Assembly: GCF_037975245.1 (NCBI RefSeq)
Contig: NC_092561.1
Span: forward strand, 2,330,501-2,394,500
Source: Apostichopus japonicus
Taxonomy: Eukaryota; Echinodermata; Holothuroidea; Aspidochirotida; Stichopodidae
Length of the DNA stretch: 64,000 bases
Reading direction: 5' to 3'
The translations under genes were made by a program, and so were the position numbers. The number at the start of each line of letters is the position of its first letter. Position 1 is the stretch's first letter. Below the pieces are notes generated by a model that worked only from the letters and a program-made list of their open reading frames with translations, was not told the origin of the DNA and ran no database searches. This document shows positions 11,863 through 21,958 of the stretch, in pieces.

Positions 11863-14800
11863 CAGTATATATGTATAATACCTATACGGTAATTTACAGC
11901 ATGTTGTTACTTGAGTTTCACGTCTCACGGCGATCATCAGACAACACATAGAGGTTGCACTGTCCCGATTCATGCTTGTGGAAGAAAAGCTGGCAATCCT
12001 ACGCATCAAAGACAAAATAAACAATAAACAGAGCTCATCTCAGAATGTCGCCACGGTAACAAACCGCCTGACCGCGTCAGGAAGAAATAAGAACACGCTA
12101 CCGTTTACGTTCAGTTGTCTGATGATCGCCGTGAGCCTGAGGCGTGAAACTCGAGTTACAATATACTGTAAATTACAGTATAGGTATAATATATTATATT
12201 ATTTGTTCTACATATTGGGTACTCTTGCAGCAGGAAGTGAACAATTGAATCTTTGTAAATATAAATATACATATATATATAATATATATATAATATTTTA
12301 TGGACATGGAAATATTTTGCTTCAGTAACTCAATGCTGGTGAGGGCTGCATTATTTAGAAATTCACTGATTAAACTAATTACAAGTTGAGGTGCTGCCCC
12401 AGAGGTGATCAGTGGCAAGTAGTTTCAGGAAAAATTGAACTAATTAAAAATAAAAAATAATAATCAAACTCATAGGAGATATACCTTTGAAATGTTTTAG
12501 ATAGATGGATCTTTGTAAGTTTATTATCAATCTATGTAATTGTGCTGTTAAATGTGGACAGAGGTGTACCTTCTACCTGTGTGTCCAAGACAGCATCGCT
12601 CTGAAAGCTGCTGATTGCCAGTGGTTTGTACTCTGTAATTTCCGTCATCTCAAACACCTTTGAATATATATCTGTTTGGGATAACATTAATGTACTACTA
12701 ATGATAGAGTGAAATCTGGAGGAAGTCTGTTGATAGTACCTTTCTATTCAAACATCAAATCCACCAGGAATGGACACAAAATGCCAACTTGCAAAAACAC
12801 AGTGAAATTGTGTACCATAATCCACTGGCTACAGTGCTATTTACTACCCTCGGCTCTCCCTTGAGAAAGACTGAAATTGTTTCCAGTATATGGGAAATAA
12901 AAGATCAGATATTTCTACTTATTTATTTATTTTACAAAATTTCTATAGCGCCTTATCCAATCAGAAATTGCTCTAAGGCGCTTTACAGTGAAATACAAAC
13001 AATCATGATATACAAATATATAAATCGATAATGTAAGGTATAAAAAGGGTAGAAAATTTGTTATATACAATCTGACAATAAATAAAACTGCAAATGGGAA
13101 ATCGAAAATTATACAAACAAATTCTTAAACTTTAAAATATATATATAAAATTAAAATTTTACTTATATATTTTTTCATCTGTTATGAAATATCACAAATT
13201 GGCCACTACATAGAAACTCCTTCTGATGTTTCCTATTTCTTCCTCTCAGTCATGTATTGAATTAATGTGTCAAACGATTTATGGTTGGATAAAGATCTTG
13301 CTTCTCGACGACGATCGGAGAAAATTGGCCCGGGCCCAGGCCCAGGCCCAGAGCCAGCTTGTCAAATTTGGAGGGGCAGAGTATTTGTTTGGAGGGACAG
13401 AATTTTTGTGGGAGGGGGGGATTTGCACGGATGCACCATAGGGGTCCAGAATGAAACCACAAATTTGAAAATAAAAGTGGGGGGGGGGGGAGGGGGTGTA
13501 TTTCCCCAGAATGGCCGGCACTTTGCCTACCTGTCCTATGTAGACCCACCACACTCTTTCAATAGAGGCACCTAGCCTAGTCTGTCTTTACAGATGTGGA
13601 TTTGGACTGCAGGTGATCTTGTTAGGAATGGTTGTAGCTAATTAAATACCTTTTTAACCATATCTGTCTGTATGAGAAGAAGAATTCATGCAAAAATATG
13701 GGAAATGGGATTGAACTGCAAATAGACAACACTGTAACTATGTGCTATTATAATGAGATACAACTACGCAACAGATATTCGGCCGAGATTGTGGTTCTTC
13801 TTCGTTGCTCTTTCTTGGCTTATTTACATTCGATCATAAAAACATTTTGTGCTCACACTGCAACTGCAGCGTCATTTAGTGTTAGGTTTCACACAGTGTA
13901 CTTGGCTGTGTAGCATTACAAAAATAAGCATAATTTATATCTCCAAGGACGACCAATTATACTACTGGAAGCTCAGTCTCCACGAGACTTTCATATTGAT
14001 TCTGATTCTGTCTTCTTGGAAAGAAATCTTTGCCCTTCGAACAATCTACGAACGATAAACCTTGCAATGTTTCTGCTTTACACATATATATAGATACACA
14101 CATAAATATAAACATGTGCATATGTATATATATATATATATATTTATATACAGGTATATATATATATATATTTATATATATATTTATTTATATATATACA
14201 TATATATATTTATGTATATATATGTATGTGTAGGGCAGAAATATAAATGGTGTTTAGATTTTTATGTTTAAATGATGTTAACATTGAAACAGAAAAAATT
14301 CAGAAGCTGTTAAACACATCAGCAAGACATTTGCTTTAATTAGTAATTTAAACAAAAAATCATATAATTGGAGAAGTATTCATCTGAGAAACTCACAAGT
14401 ATCCTAGATCTTAAACGTTTCAAATCAAATATGATGTCTCTATAAAACAGTGCGTCTCCATCGAATTGTGTAAAGCAGGAATTAGTCGATGACTCATCTT
14501 CCAGAATCACATTAAGAAACAGTTCCCAGGATGACTGTTTCAGAAAGAAACAGATTCTGTACGCTAATGGCAAAACAAAATGATTATAAATTACAAAAAA
14601 AAAAGAGATTTAATTGATAGATTGATTAAGTTATTTATTTTTTCTTTCATTTTGAGAAAGGGGAGATGAGAGAAATGGTTAAAATGGGTATATTTCCAGT
14701 AGATATGACGTAAAATGACAAACACCGATGTTTTTTTTCTCCTTTTATTGTCAATATTTTTTATTGCAATATAATATATGATGGATGATTCAGCAAAAAA

Positions 14801-17800
14801 ATGCCAATTACTAAATGAAATAGTTGAAAATCTAACCCTGAATATTTTAATTTTTTTTAAAAATAGTGTTGTTTCATGTAGTATTGGTGCTACTATTAAT
14901 TCTGGTGCTTTTATTCTTACGACCTTTGACATTCATCTCATTTCCACCCTGGTTCATGGAAGCCCTATATGGTCTAATTAACCTACAAACAAACAGTCTC
15001 AAAGCCATGAAACCTTTCCATATGATCACAACTTTTCTTCTCATGTGCCTTGAAATTTGTAAAATGTAACATTCCTTGCAGTTATTGTGTAAACTAATAT
15101 ATATTTTTGCATAAAGTTGGTCAAAATGGAAATATATATGGTTTAATAATAATTGATTTCTATCTATTTGTAACAGCTGCACACTGTGACTTTGTAACAC
15201 CTCTACACCAGTATATGCCAGCGTAATTGCACTGTTGTAAAGAATGTGTGAAATATTATAAACAACAAGTTTGGTTAACATGTATGTCATTGGTTCTAGT
15301 TACATGTTTAAACATGAGTATAGTTAGCCTGTTGAATATTCATATATGTGTGATACACAACAAGCACTATTGTGATCTTGTGGAAGAGTGCACCTTCTCC
15401 ATGTTTCTACTAAATATTCTCATCTTTGCATGATTGGTTATTCTATTCATTTACCATCAATAAATTACATTTATTTGGCCATTTGTATAATCCTTACTTT
15501 CATTATATTGCCTGATTATTATTATTATTATTTATTAAAGTAATCAAAGTGTTCTTCAGCCCTTCTCTTTTCAGCCTAAAACCAGAGCTTACTGCAATGA
15601 TTGGTTTAGTTTTTGTTGTTTGTTTTTGTGGAGAGCCTATTTGTGGATCATAGGACTGATTACAATAGTTTCATTATAGTTTTAAATTTGAAGGTTTAGT
15701 CTTCTAGTCATAAGCATCAGCAAGTTTATTACATACATTATCTACACAATAGTCCCCGCAGTTGCTACATATTCATCAAATGGATTTTAGCTTCCATGCT
15801 CATTGCCCTGAACAAGCAGATAACATAATAGGTGTCCTTCATCACTTCCCTCCTCCTTACTCCCTCCATCCCTCACTTTATCCTTCCTTCCTTCCTTCCT
15901 TCCTCCATCCTTCCTCCCTCTGTCCTCCCTCCATTCCTCCTCCATCCTTCCTCCCTCCATCCTTCCTACATCCATCCATCCTTCCTCCCTCCATCCCTCC
16001 TCCCTCTATGCCTCCTCCCTCCATTCCTCCTCCCTCTATCCTTCCGTCCATCCCTCCATTCCTCCTCCACCCCTCCATCCTCCCTCCATCCCTCCTTCCA
16101 TGCCTTTCTCCCTCCTCCCTCCTCCCTCACCTCTCCTCACTCCTTCCTGTCACTGTCCCCTAAATGCGTCCAGAGTTTCGTTCACTTTACAGATCCCTTC
16201 CTCACTGTCTCTCTCACTCAGATTCGCTTGGTGAATCCGGCACGATGGATCCCCTCTGTCCACTCAGTCGAGAAGCTCTTGTAGCAGAAAGAATCGCCCA
16301 GATCGGTGATAGAATTATGGAGTCCCACGGTAGGGAGCTAGAGCAGGCCCTTCGAACCATTATGGAGAGCAACGATGGAAAACTCAGCTACGCTCTCTTT
16401 AAAGCTGTATTGAAGGAAACTATTAAATCACAAGTTCCAGACTGGTACCATGTAAGTTTGGCTTTTTTTTTTCATCTTTTTTCATTTTTTCATCTTTTTT
16501 TTTTTTTTTTCCCCTTCCATTTACATGAATTTCCAAATATAACTTGACAATTTCATGTAATTTCAGATCGGTGAAATGTATGATACAATGATACTAAGGA
16601 ATGTAATGATAAACACAAGAAGAACAGAAAACTTACTGGGAATTCATGGGTAAACAAGAATAGTGGAAAGATGCTCGAAAAACAGAAAAGAGACTAGAAA
16701 AAAGAAACAGCAAATAGACTTGATAAAATTGTCGAAGCAACTTACTGAAATAATTGTTCGTAGGAAATATAAATTGCTAGAATGGGATTTGAACCAGTGA
16801 GCTCAGGGATACTGAAGTAGTAAACGATGTTAGTTAACAAAGGCTCTCCAAACTTTATGAGAAGGTCCCCTCCCTTATTAGAGGTAACGGTTGTAAATCT
16901 TTCTAGGGGATATCTTACGACTGACATTGGGGTGAAGTACACCCATGAATGGTTTCTGAATGATGGCGGTATGTTTAAACAATTTTAATAATGAACTCAC
17001 CCAGCTATTGAGACATGACCAGTGTATTCAACATACTGCAAGGAAAAGCTGCAGCAGCTGCAAACTTGCCTGCAGCTAGGCTGAATCAAGATCAAACCGA
17101 GATTATGTTGGCTGACTAGCTGTGCATTATGTGTGATGATGTCATATGCAATTTTAGTAATGAACTCACCCAGCTATTGAGACATGACCAGTGTATTCAA
17201 CATACTGCAAGGAAAAGCTGCAGCGGCTGCAAACTTGCCTGCAGCTAGGCTGAATCAAGATCAAGCCGAGATTATGTTGGCTGACTAGCTGTGCATTATA
17301 TGTGTGATGATGTCATATGCAATTTTAGTAATGAACTCACCCAGCTATTGAAACATGACCAGTGTATTCAACATACTGCAAGGAAAAGCTGCCGCAGCTG
17401 CAAACTTGCCTGCAGCTAGGCTGAATCAAGATCAAACCGAGATTATGTTGGCTGACTAGCTGTGCATTATATGCAGCCTCTGGCTGCAGCCTCCTCAGCA
17501 TCCTACTACTTGGGAAAAGTCACAGAGTCACAGTGCCTGCATAATTCTTAATATATATTTTTTTGGTCTTGCAGTTGGCAGTAACTTTAAACTTTACCCG
17601 GCATCTAGCTCTGGGACTTCTATGGAGTGGAAGCCGAGGATTAGAATCAGTTTCAGACTTTGCGACCAGATATATAGAAGAGAATTTAGCAGAAGCAATT
17701 CTGGACCACGGAGGATGGGTAAGTCGAATCACTAAATTGTGTCATGTTTTTAAAAATGGTCTGCCTTGAGCTCGGTGGATATTTAGTAACCTGGGTTGAC

Positions 17801-20800
17801 CCTGACCATTCCTAAGTTGTTTCAAAGGCTTGGTGACGGAATAGTTTTTTTTTTTAAATTTAAAAAAAAGAAGAAGCTTGCCGGTGAATTTAAGAAGGAT
17901 TTGGACAATGACTTGCCAGAATTAAAGAGATACATGAAATGAAAATCAGAGCAGCATTGAAGCTAATCATCAGGGTCAACTTTAGCGCGGAGCAAAGTTT
18001 ATCATATGATATTGTCCTTGTTCCGAGTTACAATAATTACAATCCTCTTTCAGGTGTCTTGCTTAATTTATCATATGATATCGTCCTTGTTCCGAGTTAC
18101 AATAATTACAATCCTCTTTCAGGTGTCTTCCTAATTTATCATATGATATTGTCCTTGTTCTGAGTTTCAATAATTACAATCCTCTTTCAGGTGTCATCCT
18201 AATTTATCATTGGTATCGTCCTTGTTCCGAGTTACAATGATTACAATCCTCTTTCAGGTGTCTTGCTTAATTTATCATATGATATCGTCCTTGTTCCGAG
18301 TTACAATGATTAAAATCGTCCTTCAGGTGTCTTCCTAATTTATCATATGATATTGTCCTTGTTCAGAGTTACAATGATTAAAATCGTCCTTCAGGTGTCT
18401 TCCTAATTTATCATATGATATTGTCCTTGTTCAGAGTTACAATGATTACAATCCTCTTTCAGGTGTCTTCCTAATTTATCATTGGTATCGTCCTTGTTCC
18501 GAGTTACAATGATTACAATCCTCAGTCAGGTGTCTTCCTCTAGCTCATGTTAATTAGTTACTAATAAATTATTGTTTGACATTGTGAAAGAATTGAAACC
18601 CAAAAGCTTTGTCTCAAAGTTTAAATTATTAGTCACAGCTGGCTGATTCTAACCTGATTTAGAATTCAAGAGTATGGAATTATTTGCCTACAGTGTTGTA
18701 ACTTCTTCTTGATTTATCCAGAGTTTTAAATAGGTGACCAGATTATGGTGTAATTAAACTAAAAATTAGCAATAGAACATATATTAAAGAATTGTGTGTG
18801 CAATTATGGTGCAATATTCACTGCGACAAGTACACTTTCTATACAGTGTCTAGTTTTATTGTATAGTTAGTAACAAGTCAAATAAATTCTGTGCAAACCT
18901 CAGGGCAAATAGCTCTAAGCTCATATTGTTATTCTGTTTGCCTAAGTTTCATTGCAACAGTAGCCGTTTTATTCTTGTAGAAATTCTACTCTCTCTTGTT
19001 GCAGCAAGATGCACAGTAATCAAGTTAATAACTCCATTCAAGCAAAGCTCTTAATAAGTTCAGCTTATTGCTAAATAACAGGTGTAACGGAACTGAGTCT
19101 CTTTGGCTTAACAACGGTTGCCATGGCAATATATGTCCTTTCTGCCTCTACATGAATGCTCTTCTTGTATCTGTTTGATTAATGAGTCATTACTTCTAGA
19201 TTAAAGATTTTAATGTCTTTCTTTATCTATGTTGCTAGGTAACTAACTCGGGTGAATTATAAAATAGCGTGATAAATATGTCTAAAGGTTCTAAGGTGGA
19301 ATGTCAGTGGTCAGCAATTAATCTTCTTTATTAAAGACAATAAAACGGACGAAAATCAATCATCGTCCTTACAGAAGTTTGGTCGTCATGGAATACCAGA
19401 CGACTGCTTAATATGTGGCCTGGATGGAATATGTTTATATGCAGGGGGCAGTGGCAATCTTATCAGGATATTTTGATTTGTCTCGAGATATGATAAATTT
19501 AGACAAAGACGACACTTTAATACAGCAGGTTGTAAACTGTTGAAAACACCGCAGCTGTCAGTACAGCCTTTGCATTGCTGCAATACGTATTTAAGTTTGA
19601 TAGATGTTTCTTTATCGTCTGATGCTTTTTCATCAATTAAAGTGGCTGATCTAGCTAGTCTACCACACAGACAATTAGGTCAGTGCCTTCACACAAGCAG
19701 CAGAAAATATCAATAGGAAAAACATTTACTTTTTTCATGACCTCAAGTTAAGTATTTTACAATTTACCACAAATTTTGTCAAGGATAGATGGTGTTAGAT
19801 TTTATGTGAAGTGAAAATCTTACAATTTATAAAACTATGAATTAAGTCGATTAACATTAACCGTTAGGCCTGCAAAATATGATCAAAACTTAATCTAGAG
19901 CTTTCTCATAACTCAGGCATGAGCTTTTTCCGCGAATTCTCAGAATATCTGTGATTTCTTTTCTACCTCGGGGACAAAAACATTATCCCTGACACTCTGT
20001 AGCATAGGCAAACTGGAGCCTATACCGCAATTTTTGCAAAGTTCCGTGATTTTATTTTTACCCCAAGCTCATCCCTGGTAACTGAATCAGAGCATGTTCT
20101 TTTACCTTCATGTGAATCCCCTTGAATGACATTCCATGCCATTTGTGCAGGTTGAGAAATGTGTAATATTATTGCAAATATGTCATTTAGTTTCCTATTG
20201 AGTTGTGTGTTACATCTGAAACAATGACTCAATGGTCTGCATGCTAGACTGGGTAGTCCAGTCACTTCGGCTGAGAAGGCTCAGAAGTTTCAAGGTCATG
20301 TCTAAAAACACCTGCAAGTATTACAGGAAGTAGTCTATTACTGTTCCTGGACTGAAAGCCATGTTGTTCAATAAACAAAATACATAATATCAAATATTTT
20401 TGGCCTAAAGTCATATTTTAATTCTATAATGAAAAGAAACCAGCTGCTTTCATACCTCAAGAGAATGATGTAAAGTACTTAGCATCAACTCTTACATTGC
20501 TATCAAAGCAGATGTTTCAAGGCCTGCTCTAATTTACATATAAATATATATATTATCGTATTTAATTATATATATATATATATGTTTTTTATACATATAT
20601 ATATATATATGTGTATGTATATATATATATATATGTTTTTGATACATATATATATATGTATGTATATATATATATAAATGAAAATCGTAATGAGTTGGAA
20701 AATCAAGAACAGTGAAAAAACTTTCAGCCTCCACCGGGATTCGAACCACGGGCCTCCCGCTCTGTATGCGGACACCCTAACCACTAGGCTATGGACGCTG

Positions 20801-21901
20801 ATTGTATGTATATATATATAAACACATATACACACACACATACACGCATATATATATATATACACATATATATATATTTTTTTCATGTCATGTAATTAAG
20901 TATCTTAGCTGATTGCATTTGTTATGCCGCAGGATCTGGAATAGAAACAAATGAGCTATATGCCCCTCCTCCCCTCTCCATTTCCCCACAATGCCCCTCA
21001 CCCAGCACACCCTTAAAAATATATTAAAAAATATTTTCACTATATTTTAGCCATCACATTCACTAATGGAAACTTAACTACAACTACCATACCTTGCCTT
21101 GTCATATCTTTATGTTGTTTGACCCTCCCCACCCCTCCTCCCACCCCTCCCACCCCTCCCACCCCTCTGCCTCACTCTCTGATACTATATCTTTACCATG
21201 ATCCCTTCTATTGCTCCTTCCTTCTTTCCTTCATTCAATAATTACAGAATTCATGTTTTCTATCATCCTTTATCTTCCTTCCACGCCCCTCTGCCACCAC
21301 CTACTCCCCTTCCCTTCCCTACCCCATCCTCCTTCTTCCTCTAAACACTGATTTCTTTGATACCTCCTAGGATGCCATCACCTGCATCAATCTAGACGAC
21401 CTAGATGGTGACAGTTTGTCGAGTATTTCATCTGGAGCTGCCTCGCCTTACACCCCCGACGTTCTCTCTGCGGCTGGTGGTGGTCCTTCAGTCCAGCCCA
21501 TACCACCAGCTTTCATCCAGGAATCGGTCCCTACGTTAACGTTGAAAGGCCCGTGGAATACCTCCTCGGGTGGTACCTCCTCCGATGGAATCAATCAGCC
21601 GGGTATTCCGGGGTGGGATCTCAGCCTAAAGCTGGAGAAACTGAGCCTGAATCAGGATCACCTAAGAGACGGGCAAAAAGAGGGTGGGAAACTGGGAGAT
21701 GAAGATGAGGCTGATGGCGCAAGAGGTACGAATGAAAATGCTGGAGGAGACAAGAAGATGGAGAGGCCAAAAGAGGAGCAGTCATCGTTTGAAAGGGGAA
21801 CAGAGGGGACCCAGAATTGGTTGGAATATGGTGAAATGGCACTCGCTTCAGCGGCCCTGGCTGGCCTTACGGCCGGAATGTATGCCCTATTGAGGAGGTA
21901 G
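5275..21901 (+). CDS. BCL2L13: BCL2L13 (Bcl-rambo)-like BCL2-family protein
   Basis: Seven coding exons (5275-5656, 6564-6668, 7787-7888, 10822-10938, 16222-16451, 17575-17718, 21371-21901) join in frame to 1611 nt and 536 residues; human BCL2L13 has 485. The N-terminus has [14 protein letters not shown] (residues 13-26), matching the conserved N-terminal strand of vertebrate Bcl-rambo. Residues 128-235 hold three copies of an HxQ[Y/F]QxA[M/L]xEL motif. A canonical BH3, [13 protein letters not shown], lies at 255-267. BH2 ends ILDHGGW at 354-360 and is split from DAI by an intron directly after the Trp, a position usual in this family. A Ser/Pro/Gly- and Glu-rich tail leads to a hydrophobic C-terminus (about 515-534) ending in RR, as expected for a mitochondrial outer-membrane anchor. 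In mammals this protein acts in apoptosis and mitophagy. I see no clear WxxL/I LC3-binding motif in the tail. A 5' non-coding exon must lie upstream, since an acceptor precedes the ATG. Confidence 0.9.
6564..6668 (+). CDS. BCL2L13: BCL2L13 coding exon 2 (helix-motif repeat 1)
   Basis: Acceptor tttcag at 6563 and donor gatg|gtgagt at 6669; phase 1 on both sides, exactly 35 codons. It contains [11 protein letters not shown] followed by six residues and a split Gly codon, the same layout as the next two exons. Confidence 0.85.
6690..7550. repeat. Intronic 89-bp tandem repeat
   Basis: Between about 7080 and 7550 a unit of 88-89 bp recurs; the marker ctgatggcag appears at 7096, 7185, 7273, 7362, 7451 and 7539. 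From 6690 to 7080 there are more diverged units sharing tatgctctt and ggcaggta blocks. No coding potential. Confidence 0.85.
7787..7888 (+). CDS. BCL2L13: BCL2L13 coding exon 3 (helix-motif repeat 2)
   Basis: Acceptor catcag at 7786, donor aaag|gtaaac at 7889; phase 1 on both sides, 34 codons. It contains [11 protein letters not shown] at the same distance from the exon end as in the neighbouring exons. Confidence 0.85.
7889..10821. other. Intron 3, no further feature seen
   Basis: A long AT-rich intron with poly-A and poly-G runs. I looked for further copies of the HxQ[Y/F]Q exon and found none, though a diverged one could be missed by eye. Confidence 0.5.
10822..10938 (+). CDS. BCL2L13: BCL2L13 coding exon 4 (helix-motif repeat 3)
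   Basis: Acceptor gaacag at 10821, donor catg|gtgagt at 10939; phase 1 on both sides, 39 codons. It contains [11 protein letters not shown], and its 5' part has an AIRK stretch also present in coding exon 2, which supports common descent of these exons. Confidence 0.85.
11533..11876. repeat. (TA)n / (TCTATA)n microsatellite
   Basis: About 340 bp of interrupted TA and TCTATA repeats, ending immediately beside the inverted hammerhead-like pair. Confidence 0.95.
11902..11946 (-). ncRNA. Hammerhead-ribozyme-like motif (minus strand)
   Basis: On the minus strand: stem I arms TGTTGT (11941-11946) and ACAACA (11902-11907) pair over 6 bp. Core CTGATGA is at 11934-11940 and GAAA at 11916-11919. Stem III is ACT/AGT with loop CA (11909-11916), and the cleavage-site base is A (11908). 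Stem II appears shortened compared with the copy at 12115, so activity is doubtful. Confidence 0.6.
12115..12161 (+). ncRNA. Hammerhead-ribozyme-like motif (plus strand)
   Basis: Stem I is TTGT (12115-12118) with ACAA (12158-12161). Core CTGATGA is at 12119-12125. Stem II is CGCC (12127-12130) with GGCG (12141-12144). GAAA is at 12146-12149. Stem III is the palindrome ACTCGAGT (12149-12156) and the cleavage-site base is T (12157). All invariant core positions are present. The loop-less stem III could only form between two molecules. Confidence 0.65.
12936..13000. repeat. Dispersed-repeat fragment with 9-bp hairpin
   Basis: AGCGCCTTA (12947-12955) and TAAGGCGCT (12974-12982) are perfect inverted repeats. 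The hairpin resembles the 3'-end hairpins of some retroelements common in marine invertebrates; the family is not identified. Confidence 0.45.
13040..14080. other. Intronic sequence, no gene seen
   Basis: It contains a short (ggccca) run near 13330-13350 and G-rich runs near 13410-13495. No splice-bounded coding exon was recognised. Confidence 0.45.
14081..14232. repeat. (TA)n microsatellite, interrupted
   Basis: TA-rich tract with TTTA and CA interruptions. Confidence 0.9.
14233..15841. other. Intronic sequence, no gene seen
   Basis: AT-rich, with scattered short ORFs lacking recognisable domains or composition change. Confidence 0.45.
15842..16200. repeat. Long polypyrimidine (CCTCCAT/CCTT) tract
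   Basis: About 360 nt composed almost entirely of C and T with TCCCTCCAT-like units. It runs up to 20 nt before the acceptor of BCL2L13 coding exon 5. Its complement is a purine tract able to form triplex DNA, and the tract may act as an extended splice-acceptor signal. Confidence 0.85.
16222..16451 (+). CDS. BCL2L13: BCL2L13 coding exon 5 (BH3 exon)
   Basis: Acceptor cactcag at 16221, donor cat|gtaagt at 16452; enters in phase 1 and leaves in phase 0. It encodes residues 236-312, including the BH3 helix with the IGD core and a following helix ending PDWYH, close to the matching segment of vertebrate Bcl-rambo. Confidence 0.88.
16770..16870 (-). mobile_element. Possible decayed tRNA-derived SINE
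   Basis: The minus strand has a perfect B-box, GGTTCAAATCC, near 16785-16795. The A-box side is only loosely recognisable. Low confidence. Confidence 0.3.
16981..17475. repeat. Intronic ~170-bp tandem repeat, about three copies
   Basis: Units start at 16981, 17150 and 17321, each beginning aatttta(a/g)taatgaactc; the third is truncated near 17470. Differences between units are few. Confidence 0.9.
17575..17718 (+). CDS. BCL2L13: BCL2L13 coding exon 6 (BH1/BH2 exon)
   Basis: Acceptor cttgcag at 17574, donor tgg|gtaagt at 17719; phase 0 on both sides, 48 codons. It encodes the hydrophobic core helix and the BH2 segment [16 protein letters not shown]. The intron directly after the GGW Trp is the position expected for BCL2-family genes. 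Confidence 0.9.
17995..18541. repeat. Intronic 67-69-bp tandem repeat, about eight copies
   Basis: The marker caggtgtc recurs at 18051, 18120, 18188, 18255, 18324, 18392, 18460 and 18527. The units contain tatcatatgata and tccttgttccgag blocks. Confidence 0.92.
18542..20540. other. Intronic sequence, no gene seen
   Basis: A weak tRNA-like stretch lies near 20225-20290 (gactcaatggtctgcatgctagactg) but lacks a good B-box. Nothing else was recognised. Confidence 0.4.
20545..20885 (-). mobile_element. tRNA-derived SINE with (TA)n tail, copy 1
   Basis: On the minus strand a tRNA-like head (about 20803 down to 20728) has A-box tagcctagtgg and B-box ggttcgaatcc. A short body ending near 20677 is followed by a (TA)n tail. 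The head and body match the copy at 48661 closely. A second TA/CA tract flanks it at 20808-20880. Confidence 0.8.
20890..21370. other. Intronic CT-rich sequence before last exon
   Basis: Contains C-rich runs of cctcccacc type at 21125-21170 and a C/T-rich approach to the acceptor at 21370. No other feature. Confidence 0.5.
21371..21901 (+). CDS. BCL2L13: BCL2L13 last coding exon (tail and membrane anchor)
   Basis: Acceptor cctcctag at 21370, stop TAG at 21899-21901. It encodes residues 361-536: DAI completing BH2, a Ser/Pro/Gly-rich region, a Lys/Glu-rich region, then [18 protein letters not shown] and a terminal RR. A single long 3' exon coding the tail and anchor is as in vertebrate Bcl-rambo. 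Confidence 0.88.
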   Translation, partial: DAITCINLDDLDGDSLSSISSGAASPYTPDVLSAAGGGPSVQPIPPAFIQESVPTLTLKGPWNTSSGGTSSDGINQPGIPGWDLSLKLEKLSLNQDHLRDGQKEGGKLGDEDEADGARGTNENAGGDKKMERPKEEQSSFERGTEGTQNWLEYGEMALASAALAGLTAGMYALLRR

Positions 21902-21958
21902 CGTGTTTGCATTCTCTGTGGGAAATGTTGGTAAATTACCTGTCCATATTTCACAGTG

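Larger units (their letters stand above)
11877..12195. mobile_element. Penelope-like element remnant (inverted ends)
   Basis: About 80 bp on the left (minus strand) and right (plus strand) are inverted copies: each has a hammerhead-like motif followed by similar sequence reading ctgtaaattac, then gtataggtat. The roughly 165 bp between them have no intact ORF. Hammerhead motifs in retroelement ends are known for Penelope-like elements, so that is the best guess. No reverse transcriptase is present. Confidence 0.5.

Noticed and set aside
15762..16163. Pro/Ser-rich ORFs through the CCTCCAT tract
   Set aside because: They are translations of a low-complexity intronic pyrimidine tract; the real exon begins at 16222.
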